9,243 nucleotides of DNA, from positions 1-9,243 of the forward strand of contig DROK01000259.1 of assembly GCA_011321895.1 (NCBI GenBank). Direction: 5' to 3'. This DNA comes from Thermodesulfatator atlanticus (lineage in GTDB: Bacteria; Desulfobacterota; Thermodesulfobacteria; Thermodesulfobacteriales; Thermodesulfatatoraceae). Positions 1 through 9,047 of this stretch are shown here, one piece after another (the first letter of the stretch is position 1; each line of letters opens with the position of its first letter). The notes under the pieces were generated by a model. That model saw only the letters and a list, made by a program, of their open reading frames with translations. It was not told the DNA's origin and made no database searches. The position numbers and the translations under genes were made by a program.

Positions 1-417
1 CAGAAAATATACCCCAAAATAGACGCAGCCGACGTAATCGTGGTGGCCTCTCCCATCTTTTTTTACAACGTCACCTCTTACACCCAGGCCATGGTGGAAA
101 GGGCCCAGGCCAGGTGGGTGAAAAAGTACGTCTTAAAGAAGCCCCCTGCTTCTGGCCATGATAAAAGGGGCATTTTTTTGAGTCTTGGCGCCACCAAGGG
201 CAAAAAGCTTTTTGAAGGCGTTCAAAGGGTGGTACGTTATTTTTTTGACGCCGTTTACGCCCGTTACGAAGGGGGGCTTTTTTACCGCGGCATCGAAAAG
301 AAAGGGGCCATCAAAGAGCACCCTTCGGCCTTAAAAGAGGCCTACGCGCTGGGGCTTAGCGTGGGCCGGGGGGAAGCCCCTGAAAAATGGCCTTTGATCA
401 GAAACTCCTGCCCGTAG
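1..417 (+). CDS. Flavodoxin-fold NAD(P)H-dependent oxidoreductase, 3' part
   Basis: The reading frame is open from base 1 and ends at TAG 415-417, giving 138 residues. The true N-terminus lies outside the window. The visible stretch ADVIVVASPIFFYNVTSYTQ (residues 9-28) matches the 'aD.ii..sPiYf..v.....k...DR' segment of the NADPH-dependent FMN reductase/flavodoxin-like fold, where the backbone after the Ser-Pro binds FMN. The later segment GATKGKKLFEGVQ followed by a Tyr/Phe-rich helix resembles the C-terminal half of flavodoxin-family proteins in anaerobes. The N-terminal phosphate-binding loop is not in view, so cofactor binding cannot be fully confirmed. Such proteins are cytoplasmic FMN redox proteins; the electron partner is unknown. 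It converges on the cheX-like gene with 16 bp between the stop codons. Confidence 0.75.
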   Translation, partial: QKIYPKIDAADVIVVASPIFFYNVTSYTQAMVERAQARWVKKYVLKKPPASGHDKRGIFLSLGATKGKKLFEGVQRVVRYFFDAVYARYEGGLFYRGIEKKGAIKEHPSALKEAYALGLSVGRGEAPEKWPLIRNSCP

Positions 418-433
418 GCCCAAGGGCGCCGCT

Positions 434-910
434 TCAGCCGTTATTTTTCTTTTTGTCCAGGCAAAGCTCTACCACCATCTGCGCCCCGTCCACCTTGAAA
501 GGGACGGCCATCCGCTGGCTGGTACAGAGAGGGGTGATGGAATGCCCCTTACCTGTCACGATTACCGGCACCGCGGCCTGGAGGGAAATCCCCTGTTCTT
601 CAAAGCGTCGCCTGAAGGCCCCGCAGATCTGGTTGGCCAATTCTCCGGCGGCGTCCCCCACCTCTTCGTTTAGCTCCTTGGGGGCGCTGCCAAAAAGGAC
701 GGCCAGGATCTTGAAAAGGCAGTCCTCGGAAAAGGTAACGGTAAGCATCCCCGTAAAACCTGAACCTGCCAGGCCATTTACCGCGGAAACGTCGCCCAGG
801 GCCTTGGGTTCGGTACGCACAAAGGGCTTCCCCACCTCTGGTTCCAGCCCCGTATAGGTTTTGATGACCTCTTTAACGGAAGAAACCAAGGCTTCAAGCA
901 CGGTAGACAT
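434..910 (-). CDS. cheX: CheX-family chemotaxis phosphatase
   Basis: This 158-residue protein has the CheC/CheX/FliY phosphatase signature D-x3-E-x2-N, seen as DAAGELAN at residues 86-93 (Asp86, Glu90, Asn93) and followed by an ICG turn. In the family this Glu/Asn pair orients water to dephosphorylate CheY-P in the cytoplasm. There is one motif copy, as in CheX; CheC has two. The length is normal for CheX, and the C-terminus ends in a short Lys/Asn-rich tail. The ATG is well supported by GGGGAG five bases upstream. The gene lies 60 bp downstream of trkH on the same strand, so it may be co-transcribed, or it may have its own promoter in that gap. No other chemotaxis gene is visible. CheX-like domains also occur in proteins with no proven chemotaxis role, so the exact partner is inferred. 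Confidence 0.85.
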   Translation of the reverse strand: MSTVLEALVSSVKEVIKTYTGLEPEVGKPFVRTEPKALGDVSAVNGLAGSGFTGMLTVTFSEDCLFKILAVLFGSAPKELNEEVGDAAGELANQICGAFRRRFEEQGISLQAAVPVIVTGKGHSITPLCTSQRMAVPFKVDGAQMVVELCLDKKKNNG

Positions 911-915
911 AAATG

Positions 916-921
916 CTCCCC
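916..921 (-). promoter_or_regulatory. Shine-Dalgarno site of cheX
   Basis: The minus strand reads GGGGAG followed by CATTT and ATG, a strong ribosome binding site with a five-base spacer that fixes the cheX start at 910. Confidence 0.75.
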
Positions 922-942
922 GCTTTCTTTGCTCAGATATCC

Positions 943-955
943 AGACTTTAAGTCT
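943..955. repeat. 13-bp palindrome between trkH and cheX
   Basis: AGACTT-T-AAGTCT has perfect six-base arms around one central base. It sits in the 60-bp gap between the trkH stop and the cheX start, upstream of the cheX ribosome binding site. There is no following T-tract on the minus strand, so it does not look like a terminator. An operator or a chance palindrome are both possible. Confidence 0.3.
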
Positions 956-970
956 TATCGGCTGACAGAA

Positions 971-2452
971 CTAAGAACTCAAGCGCCGGGGGAAGCGGAA
1001 GAGAGGAAAGCGCAAGCCCCGCCAGTAACTGCGGGTAAAGAGGATGACCACGGTGTAGAGCTCAAGCCGGCCGGCTAACATACAAAAAGTTAGCACCAGC
1101 TTGGAAAAACCGGGCAACCAGCCGAAATTTTTGGTAGGCCCCACCCCTTCCAGCCCGGGCCCTATGTTATTAAGCGTAGCGGCCACCGCGGAAGTCGCGG
1201 TCAGGATGTCTATTCCCTGGGCCGTGACCAACAGACTAGCCACCATAAAGACCAGGGCGTAAAGGGCCATAAAACCCAGCACCGCCTGAATGATCTCGTT
1301 GGAGACCTTATGCTCGTCGTAACGAATGATCTCTACGGCTTTAGGGTGGATTAACTTGCGAAACTGGAGTTTTATGAACTTAAAAAAGATGAGCAGCCGA
1401 ACCTGTTTTATACCCCCGCCGGTGGAGCCGGCCATCCCGCCAAAAAACATCAGGTTCAGGAGGAGCAGGCGGGTTACCGGGTGCCAGAGATCAAAGTCCG
1501 CCGTCCCGTAACCGGTGGTGGTCATGATGGACCAGACCTGAAAGAGGGAATAGCGCAAGTTGGGGCCGATTTCGCGGTAATTATCGGAGACGAAGTTAAA
1601 GATCATACAGATTAAAACCGCCAAAAAACCCACCAGACAATAAAAACGGAACTCTTCGTTGCGGAAATACGCGCCCAAATCCCCTTTTAAGAAACGGTAG
1701 TGCAGGCTGAAATTGACCCCGGCCAGGAACATAAAAACGGTGATCACATAATCCACGTATGCACTGCCAAAAGCGGCCACGCTTGCGGTCCGGGTAGAAA
1801 AACCTCCGGTGGCCAGGGTGGTGAAGGCGTGGCAGACGGATTCATAAAGGCTGAGCCCGCCGGCCAGGAGGAGGAGCACCTCAAGCAGGGTGATAAAGAT
1901 ATAGACCCCCCAGAGGATGCGGGCGGTATCCTGGATCCGGGGTGCCAGCTTGTCTTTGGTAAGGCCCGGCATCTCCGCCTGATAGAGTTGCATCCCGCCG
2001 ATACCCAGCAGGGGAAGGATGGCCAGAGAAAGGACAATGATCCCCATCCCTCCCAACCACTGAGAAAAGGCCCGCCAAAAATGAAGCCCCCGGGGCAAGT
2101 CCTCCAGGGAAGAAAAGACCGTGGAGCCCGTGGTGGTAAAGCCTGATACCGCTTCAAAAAGGGCGTCCACAAAGCCCAGTTTCCCGGCAAAAACGAAGGG
2201 AAGGGCCCCAAAGACCCCCGCCGCCGTCCAGGAAAAGACCACTACGGCAAACCCTTCCCGGTACGCGATGTCTTTCTCGGGTTTGAGGAGGGCCATCAGG
2301 GATAGCCCGAAACCCAAAGAGATGGCCGCCGCAGCCAGAAAAGGCTTGGGACTCTCATGGTAGAAAAGGCCCACCACACCCGGCACCAGTAAGGCCAGGG
2401 AGAAGAAGAGCAGAAACCAGCCAAGGATGTAAAGGACGGTTCCGATTCTCAT
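971..2452 (-). CDS. trkH: TrkH potassium uptake membrane subunit
   Basis: This 493-residue integral membrane protein has the four-fold M1-P-M2 layout of the TrkH/KtrB superfamily. All four selectivity-filter loops are visible: TTTGST at 106-111, TLATGGFST at 212-220, TTTGYGT at 311-317 and NNIGPG at 428-433. The family signatures AGSTGGGIK (341-349) and GRLELYTV (461-468) are also present. Length is normal and no frame damage is seen. It forms the K+ pathway and works with the TrkA ring encoded directly upstream. Its ATG overlaps the trkA stop as ATGA and has no Shine-Dalgarno site, so its translation probably depends on reinitiation after trkA. Family membership is certain; a small role for Na+ cannot be judged from sequence. 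Confidence 0.96.
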   Translation of the reverse strand: MRIGTVLYILGWFLLFFSLALLVPGVVGLFYHESPKPFLAAAAISLGFGLSLMALLKPEKDIAYREGFAVVVFSWTAAGVFGALPFVFAGKLGFVDALFEAVSGFTTTGSTVFSSLEDLPRGLHFWRAFSQWLGGMGIIVLSLAILPLLGIGGMQLYQAEMPGLTKDKLAPRIQDTARILWGVYIFITLLEVLLLLAGGLSLYESVCHAFTTLATGGFSTRTASVAAFGSAYVDYVITVFMFLAGVNFSLHYRFLKGDLGAYFRNEEFRFYCLVGFLAVLICMIFNFVSDNYREIGPNLRYSLFQVWSIMTTTGYGTADFDLWHPVTRLLLLNLMFFGGMAGSTGGGIKQVRLLIFFKFIKLQFRKLIHPKAVEIIRYDEHKVSNEIIQAVLGFMALYALVFMVASLLVTAQGIDILTATSAVAATLNNIGPGLEGVGPTKNFGWLPGFSKLVLTFCMLAGRLELYTVVILFTRSYWRGLRFPLFRFPRRLSS

Positions 2453-3804
2453 GAAGAAAAGAGTTTTTCCAGTTTGGGGAGGGCCTCTCTTTTGGCAAAG
2501 ATGACCAGATCATCTCCCGGAAGCAGGGTGGTGGCCCCTTTCGGGATGATGACCTCACCTGAGCGGTAAACCGCTCCCACGATCGCCCCTTCGGGAAAGT
2601 CAAGCTCCTGTAATTTTGGCCCCTTTCTGAAGAATTCGGTATCAGGGACCACCATTTCCACCACCTCGGCTTCGCTACCCAGAAACGTGGCCACCGAAAG
2701 GATCTGGCCCCGGCGGACGAAACGCAGGATCTGATTGGCGGCCAGCAACCGGGGACTTAAGGCCACGTCTATCCCCAAATCGCTAAGCAAGGGGATGAAA
2801 TCAGGGCGATCAATCCGCACGATGCACTTTTTGGCCCCGTGGTGTTTGGCCAGAAGTGCCCCCAGAATATTGACGGTGTCGATGTCGGTAACAGCTATGA
2901 CCAGGTCAGAGCGGTCAATCCCTTCCTTTAAGAGTTCCTGGGCGTCTAGCCCGTCAAGGTTAAGGACCACGGTGCGCTTTAAAAATTCCGCCAGTTCCTC
3001 GCACCGCTCACTATCCTTTTCCACCAAATATACCTCTACCTTTTTGGCCTCCATCTGCTTGGCCACCCAGGCCCCCACCTGCCCTCCCCCAATGATAAAG
3101 ACCCGGGAAGGGGTCTTGGTGGTAAAACCCAGAAGATATTCGATGGCCGGAATATCCCGCTTTTTGGCTATGATAAAGATCTTGTCCCCCACCTTGATTA
3201 CGTCCTTACCGGTGGGGATGATGGTCTGGTTCCCCCGGACGATGGCCACGATCACGAAATCGTAAAGGGCGCGCAAATCTTTCAAATTGGCCAGAGACAT
3301 GCCTGCCAGGGGACAATTTTCTTTCACCTGGTAACCCAGCAGGATCACCTTGCCCCGGGCAAATTCCGCCCAGTCCGTAGCTTCGGTAATCTCAGCCAGG
3401 CGTACGATTTCATCAGCCAGAACCCGGGCGGGATTGATGATGAGATCGATACCGAGTTTTTGTTCGTTAAGGGGAGATCCGGGGGATAGATAGTCCTCAC
3501 TGCGGACCCTGGCCACCTTACGGGGCACTCCGTATTCCCTGGCCAGTAGACAGGAAATCAGGTTGATCTCGTCGCTATCCGTTACCGCTACGAAGAGGTC
3601 TGCTTCTTTTATTCCGGCGGTTTCCAAAACCTTGGCCGAAGCCCCGGAACCCTTGATCGCCATCACGTTTAAGGAGCGTTCAAGCCGCTTGATTTTATCC
3701 TCGCTGCGGTCAACCACTACGATTTCGTGCCCTTCCAGGGCCAGCCGGTCTGCCAGGTAATAGCCGACCTCTCCGGCCCCTACGATGATGACTTTCAGGC
3801 CCAT
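2449..3804 (-). CDS. trkA: TrkA potassium uptake regulatory subunit (double RCK)
   Basis: This 451-residue cytoplasmic protein has two tandem RCK units. The first NAD-binding fold starts at once with VIIVGAGEVG (GxGxxG at residues 9-14) and ends its second strand with EIVVVD (Asp32). The second has VFIIGGGQVG (GxGxxG at 239-244). Each is followed by a TrkA-C domain (about 140-220 and 366-448). TrkA gates TrkH in response to bound nucleotide. I chose ATG 3804 because the first beta strand begins three residues later, as in relatives. An upstream in-frame TTG at 3840 would add 12 residues. Neither start has a clear Shine-Dalgarno site. The gene begins 42 bp after the radical SAM gene and overlaps trkH by 4 bp. 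Confidence 0.95.
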   Translation of the reverse strand: MGLKVIIVGAGEVGYYLADRLALEGHEIVVVDRSEDKIKRLERSLNVMAIKGSGASAKVLETAGIKEADLFVAVTDSDEINLISCLLAREYGVPRKVARVRSEDYLSPGSPLNEQKLGIDLIINPARVLADEIVRLAEITEATDWAEFARGKVILLGYQVKENCPLAGMSLANLKDLRALYDFVIVAIVRGNQTIIPTGKDVIKVGDKIFIIAKKRDIPAIEYLLGFTTKTPSRVFIIGGGQVGAWVAKQMEAKKVEVYLVEKDSERCEELAEFLKRTVVLNLDGLDAQELLKEGIDRSDLVIAVTDIDTVNILGALLAKHHGAKKCIVRIDRPDFIPLLSDLGIDVALSPRLLAANQILRFVRRGQILSVATFLGSEAEVVEMVVPDTEFFRKGPKLQELDFPEGAIVGAVYRSGEVIIPKGATTLLPGDDLVIFAKREALPKLEKLFSS

Positions 3805-3846
3805 GCCGAGAAATTTAAATCCGGTCCGAGAGGGGGGCAAGCAAAA

Positions 3847-5163
3847 TTAAGGGATGACGTCGGTATAGTAGGCGAGGAAAGCGGAATGATCGTAAAGTTT
3901 TTGGGGGGTAAGCCCCAAGCGAGAAAAGGCGCGCTCAATAGCAGGCATTTCTTCGGCCACGGTGGCCACAAAAAGCCTGGTCAGCTGACAATAGGAGAGG
4001 GTACGCTTAACTGAGCCCGTTAAAACCTGGACCGGGCAGCGCCCCCCACAGTAAGCAAACACCCCACACTGCTCGCAACCCAGGACCTCACGGTAGGCCA
4101 CCAGGCGCCTTAAAAGCTCTTGCCCGTTTAGCCTTATCTCTCCTGAAGGAAGAACGTCTCCCAGGGCCAATTCCGGGGGAAGATCCGCGCAAGCCAGTAT
4201 CTTTCCACCCACCAGATCAAAATTCGTGGCCAGTTCCACCCCACAGGCCGAATGTCCCCTCCGGGCCCCGGTCAACCAAAAAATCAAGAGGTCGTTTAGA
4301 GGCACGATGGGGAGCAAAACACCCTTGGCCAGATAGGTCAGGTAGACCGCCAGGATCTTTTGTAAATCCCGGTGGTATTGGCGGGCAAAACTCAAAAAGT
4401 CTTTAAAGGGCTCATCGGTCTCCGCCAGGTGCCAGAAAAAGAAATCGGCAAGCCCCTGCTCGTAAAGAAAGAGGAATTCCTCAAAGCAGTCCCAGAGCGA
4501 CTGGCCCTCTCTGAGGGTAGACCACTGAAGGAGCAGGGCCCTTGAGCGGGAACGAAACAGGCGCAGGTTTTGCCTTATGGTTTCAAGGTCTGTGCCGCGT
4601 CGAAAGCGGGCGTGCTGGGCTGGCCGGCCGTCAATAGAGACCGAAAGGAGCCAGATCTTTGATAAAAGGGAAGAATCCCGGGCAACGGCCCGGTCGATGA
4701 GTTGGCCGTTGGTATAGACCATGTAGCGCAAAGGGACCGCGCTAAGCTCTTCTAAACGGGAGACAATGGCCTCCATCTTTTCCAAAGCCAGAAAAGGTTC
4801 CCCACCGTAAAAGGCCAGGGTGACCGCCGGGGCCCTGGTTTGGTGGATAAGCTGAAGAATGGCCCGGGCGTCCCTTTCCGGCTCGGTCTCAAAGACCTTT
4901 AAAACCTCAGCCCGGTCCTGGCAGGTCAGGGTAGTGTTGATACATCCCTGGCAACGGGCGTTACAGCGGCCGGTTACCGTCAGATGAATAAGAAGGGGAG
5001 TTTCTCTCTTAACCGGGGGATAAATACCGGCTGAGGGTAAAGAAACCGCCTCTTTGTCTGCCAAAGGACCAAATTGTGGATGTACGTAAACTGAAGATAA
5101 ATTTTCTTCGCGGAGTCTTCTTACAAAATTGGTTAACAGTGTCTCTACATAGGCTAAGGGCAT
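3847..5163 (-). CDS. Radical SAM enzyme with SPASM domain
   Basis: This 438-residue protein carries the radical SAM cluster motif C-x3-C-x2-C (Cys67, Cys71, Cys74) after LTVTGR, with a further Cys81, and the SAM-binding GGEP at 120-123. The C-terminal half fits the full SPASM pattern: Cys307-x12-Gly-x4-Cys325, then Cys363-x2-Cys366-x5-Cys372-x3-Cys376, then Cys392. This implies two auxiliary [4Fe-4S] clusters. Such enzymes modify peptides or proteins, as in anaerobic sulfatase maturases and thioether-forming RiPP maturases. The first 50 residues precede the barrel and I do not recognise them. No sulfatase and no Cys-rich precursor peptide are visible nearby, so the substrate is unknown. The ATG at 5163 is the first possible ATG (an in-frame TAA lies just upstream) and has no good Shine-Dalgarno site. 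It sits between the DUF4911-like gene (87 bp upstream) and trkA. Confidence 0.9.
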   Translation of the reverse strand: MPLAYVETLLTNFVRRLREENLSSVYVHPQFGPLADKEAVSLPSAGIYPPVKRETPLLIHLTVTGRCNARCQGCINTTLTCQDRAEVLKVFETEPERDARAILQLIHQTRAPAVTLAFYGGEPFLALEKMEAIVSRLEELSAVPLRYMVYTNGQLIDRAVARDSSLLSKIWLLSVSIDGRPAQHARFRRGTDLETIRQNLRLFRSRSRALLLQWSTLREGQSLWDCFEEFLFLYEQGLADFFFWHLAETDEPFKDFLSFARQYHRDLQKILAVYLTYLAKGVLLPIVPLNDLLIFWLTGARRGHSACGVELATNFDLVGGKILACADLPPELALGDVLPSGEIRLNGQELLRRLVAYREVLGCEQCGVFAYCGGRCPVQVLTGSVKRTLSYCQLTRLFVATVAEEMPAIERAFSRLGLTPQKLYDHSAFLAYYTDVIP

Positions 5164-5170
5164 ACTTATT

Positions 5171-5192
5171 GCTTAGATAAGCTTTTAGCTTA
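5171..5192 (-). promoter_or_regulatory. Two mutually exclusive small hairpins before the radical SAM gene
   Basis: In the minus-strand transcript UAAGCU-AAA-AGCUUA (5192-5178) is a perfect six-base stem. The same 3' arm could instead pair with the following UAAGC through GCUUA-UC-UAAGC (5182-5171). This lies just before the ATG at 5163, where a ribosome binding site would be expected. The stems are short and AT-rich, so chance is a serious alternative. Confidence 0.25.
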
Positions 5193-5250
5193 AGGCAAGC
5201 TTGTGGCACAGCTTAATTCAAGAACTGTTTAAGATAGCACCTGTTTGATA

Positions 5251-5502
5251 TTAGTAATATTCAGTTATTTCCCACGAGGCTTCAAAGGGCAGACTGGCCA
5301 AAAATTTTTCCAGGTGGGACCTTTCTTCCGCGTCCAGCCGGAGCTCAACCACCCCTCCTTTCTTTATAGTGGGAAAGGCGAGGTGCCCGCAGGCCTCAAG
5401 TAAAAATTTAAAAAGATAAACCTTTTCGGCCGGCAAACTCACGATTACCAATATTTCCTTCCTTGACGGGGTGAAGCTTTGTTCATTACTCTTTAAGTCC
5501 AT
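5251..5502 (-). CDS. Small DUF4911-like protein
   Basis: This 83-residue protein has a pattern I associate with DUF4911: a beta strand (ILVIVSLPAEKV, 17-28), a helix YLFKFLLEACGHLAF (29-43), a beta hairpin GGVVELRL (49-56) and a closing helix with EKFLASLPFE (65-74). The helix and strand order is ferredoxin-like. It has no signal peptide, membrane segment or catalytic motif, and no function is known to me. An in-frame start further upstream (5559) exists, but ATG 5502 is strongly favoured by AAGGAG six bases before it. That ATG overlaps the recJ ATG on the other strand inside CCATGG. It is followed after 87 bp by the radical SAM gene and may lead that operon. The family call rests on recalled pattern only. 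Confidence 0.72.
   Translation of the reverse strand: MDLKSNEQSFTPSRKEILVIVSLPAEKVYLFKFLLEACGHLAFPTIKKGGVVELRLDAEERSHLEKFLASLPFEASWEITEYY
5463..5492 (+). promoter_or_regulatory. Possible recJ promoter inside the DUF4911-like gene
   Basis: TTGACG (5463-5468) matches five of six bases of the -35 consensus. TACTCT (5487-5492) is a weak -10 after an 18-base spacer. Transcription would then begin close to the recJ ATG at 5501, giving a nearly leaderless mRNA. This would fit the absence of a Shine-Dalgarno site. The -10 match is poor, so this is a suggestion only. Confidence 0.25.
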
Positions 5503-7192
5503 GGAAGACTCCTTTTGGGTAGCCGCCCCGGTTGACCGTCCTTTGGTCGAAAAACTCACCAGAGAGCTTGGGCTTCCTCCCCTTCTGCTTCATCTTCTAG
5601 TAAACAGGGGTTTTAAAGACCCGCAAACCATTTACCAGCATTTAAACCCCAAACTGGCCCACTTTCCTGACCCTTTTCTCCTGCCAGACATGGAAAAAGC
5701 GGCCCTCCGTCTGGCAGGGGCCGTCAAAAAGAAAGAAAAAATAGCCATCTACGGCGATTACGACGCAGACGGGGTTACGGGAACCGCCCTTCTGTACCTC
5801 TTTTTGCAAGAAGTAGGACTTGAGCCTGAAGTGATCTTCCCCCACCGGGAAAAGGACGGCTACGGCCTCCACGCCCACTTCATTCCCCCTCTGGTAGAGA
5901 AAGGCGCAAGGCTCCTTATAACCGTTGATTGTGGTATTACCGGACATGAAGCCTGCAAGCTGGCCCGGGAACTGGGGCTTGAGGTGATAATAACAGACCA
6001 TCACGAAGTACCCAGGGAGCTTCCGCCGGCCCTGGCGGTGATCAACCCCAAACGGGAAGATAGCCGTTACCCCTGCCGGGACCTGGCCGGCGTAGGAGTG
6101 GCCTTTGCCCTGGTGAGGGCCTTAAGACAGGTCCTTTATCAGGAGGGACATTTTGCCGGGGCCCCCATTCCCAACCTGAAAAAATATTTAGACCTGGTAG
6201 CCCTGGGCACCGTGGCGGACATCGTTCCCCTCAAGGGAGAAAACCGCCTCATTACCTACTTTGGTTTGCGCGAAATAGAAAGGACGACCAGAATAGGCCT
6301 TCAGAAACTTAAAGAAATCGTAGGCCTCGAAGAGGGGCCCGTTGACACCAACGGCATCCTTTTCCGCCTGGCTCCGCGGATTAACGCCGGCGGGCGGCTT
6401 AAAGAGGCCCAGCTGGCCTTCAGACTCTTGGTTACTGAAAACGAGCAGGAGGCCCGATCGCTTGCCCTTCAATTACACCGCTTAAATACGGAAAGGCAGC
6501 GTCTGGAAGAAAAGATACTGAAAGAGAGCCTGAACTTGATAAAAGAAAGGCTGGGTTTTGAAAGAATGGCCTACGTGCTGGCGGGGGAAAACTGGCCCAT
6601 AGGGGTGATTGGTATCGTGGCCTCCCGTCTCCAGGAAGCCTTGTACCGACCGGTTATTTTGGTATCCCAAAGCGGCGAACTGTGGCGGGGTTCAGGCCGC
6701 AGTATCCCGGAGGTTAATCTTTACCAGTGTCTTAAGGAATGCCGTTCCCATTTAAAAGGGTTCGGAGGCCATCCGGCGGCCGCAGGCCTGAAGCTTAGTC
6801 CGCTACAGCTTGAAGATTTCGCCCAGGCCTTTGAAGAGGCGGTCCGCAAAGCCCTTCGGGGAAAGATACCCAAACGAAAACTAACCATTGACGCCTGGGT
6901 CCGGGTAAGACACCTCCTTGAACCTTCTTTTCTGGAAAATTACGCCAAACTCGGGCCCTTTGGGCCTGATTATCCAGAACCCCTCTTCGCTTTAAAGGAT
7001 TTTGAGGTACGCACCTGCAATTTGGTAAACGAAAAACACCTCAAATTTTATCTGTGGCAGGAGGGGCTGGGGCTGCCTGCCATCTATTTTCGGTTCGGCC
7101 AGAATCCTCCGGCCCGGATCAGGGCCCTGGCCGGAAGCCTGGAATTCAGCCATTTTCAAGGGCGTCAATATCTCCAGCTCAAAATAAAAGAA

Positions 7193-7204
<12 letters not shown>
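5501..7204 (+). CDS. recJ: RecJ single-strand DNA 5'-3' exonuclease
   Basis: This 567-residue protein has the DHH-family motifs in order: DYDADG (86-91), TVDCGIT (141-147), ITDHHE (164-169), LVALGTVADIVPL (232-244) and RLAPRINAGGRL (289-300). The DHHA1 motif GFGGHPAAAG (420-429) follows, then a C-terminal OB-type region. The aspartates and histidines bind the metal ions for 5'-3' degradation of single-stranded DNA in recombination and mismatch or base-excision repair. The length is typical of bacterial RecJ. I chose ATG 5501, which places the usual Trp near residue 6. A GTG at 5471 would add ten residues with no better ribosome site. It is the only complete plus-strand gene here, divergent from the DUF4911-like gene and convergent with the hup-like gene, overlapping the latter by 12 bp. 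Confidence 0.96.
5509..5514 (-). promoter_or_regulatory. Shine-Dalgarno site of the DUF4911-like gene, inside recJ
   Basis: The minus strand reads AAGGAG, then TCTTCC, then ATG. This decides the start at 5502 and means the ribosome binding site lies within recJ codons 3-5 on the opposite strand. Confidence 0.75.
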
Positions 7205-8793
<1,589 letters not shown>

Positions 8794-8802
8794 TTAAAAA
8801 GA

Positions 8803-8832
8803 ATAATGCCAAACATTAGAGGACTTGGGCAA
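8803..8832 (-). promoter_or_regulatory. Possible sigma-70-type promoter of eno
   Basis: On the minus strand TTGCCC (8832-8827) and CATTAT (8808-8803) each match four of six consensus bases with an 18-base spacer. They would give a short leader of roughly 25 bases before eno. The flanking DNA to about 8906 is AT-rich and free of genes. The match is modest and other placements are possible. Confidence 0.35.
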
Positions 8833-8919
8833 GAACAAATATTTAATAGGGGTCATCAAATAGTCGACATCATTGTTTATCATTACGTACATGTATCAGC
8901 CCTTCAGTCATTGCGAGGA

Positions 8920-8950
8920 CCCCTCGACGCATTTTTGAAGCGTCGAGGGG
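8920..8950. repeat. Left hairpin of the composite element
   Basis: CCCCTCGACGC (8920-8930) and GCGTCGAGGGG (8940-8950) are perfect 11-base inverted arms around the nine-base loop ATTTTTGAA. Outside them ATTGC (8910-8914) pairs with GCAAT (8957-8961), making a nested structure. Confidence 0.85.
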
Positions 8951-8973
8951 GACGAAGCAATCCCTGTCGCGAG

Positions 8974-8993
8974 GCCTTGGCAAGAGCCGTGGC
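8974..8993. repeat. Central weak hairpin of the composite element
   Basis: GGC-AAGA-GCC (8979-8988) is closed by a T-G pair, a mismatch and then GCC/GGC pairs. It links the left and right units and is followed by a perfect inverted repeat GCGATCT-G-AGATCGC (8992-9006) that leads into the right unit. Confidence 0.5.
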
Positions 8994-9001
8994 GATCTGA
9001 G

Positions 9002-9047
9002 ATCGCGACCCCCTGACACATTTAAAAACGTGTCAGGGTCTCGCGAT
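9002..9047. repeat. Right hairpin of the composite element
   Basis: CCCTGACAC (9011-9019) and GTGTCAGGG (9030-9038) are perfect nine-base arms around a ten-base loop, ATTTAAAAAC. A two-base internal loop separates them from an outer stem ATCGCGA (9002-9008) with TCGCGAT (9041-9047). Confidence 0.8.

Noticed and set aside
1700..2146. Long plus-strand frame opposite trkH
   Set aside because: Its product is a low-complexity Gly/Lys/Asp-rich translation antisense to conserved TrkH membrane segments.
2735..3265. Long plus-strand frame opposite trkA
   Set aside because: trkA is unambiguous on the other strand, and the antisense product is Ser/Thr/Arg-rich with no recognisable domain, typical of a shadow.
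5009..5209. 66-codon minus-strand frame with several cysteines (QACLKLK...), considered as a precursor peptide for the radical SAM enzyme
   Set aside because: It starts at GTG with no Shine-Dalgarno site, overlaps the start of the radical SAM gene out of frame, and has no leader/core layout. It is best explained as a shadow frame.
5195..5215. TGGCAC-like word considered as a sigma-54 promoter upstream of the radical SAM gene
   Set aside because: The GG and GC dinucleotides do not fall at the required 10-base spacing on either strand.
7109..7134. CCGGCC...GGCCGG inverted repeat near the recJ 3' end, considered as terminator for the hup-like gene
   Set aside because: It is about 60 bp past the hup-like stop, has no T-tract on the minus strand, and encodes ordinary RecJ codons.
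8806..9000. Plus-strand 64-codon open frame upstream of eno
   Set aside because: It overlaps the possible eno -10, has no ribosome site and half of it is simply the translated palindromic repeat.
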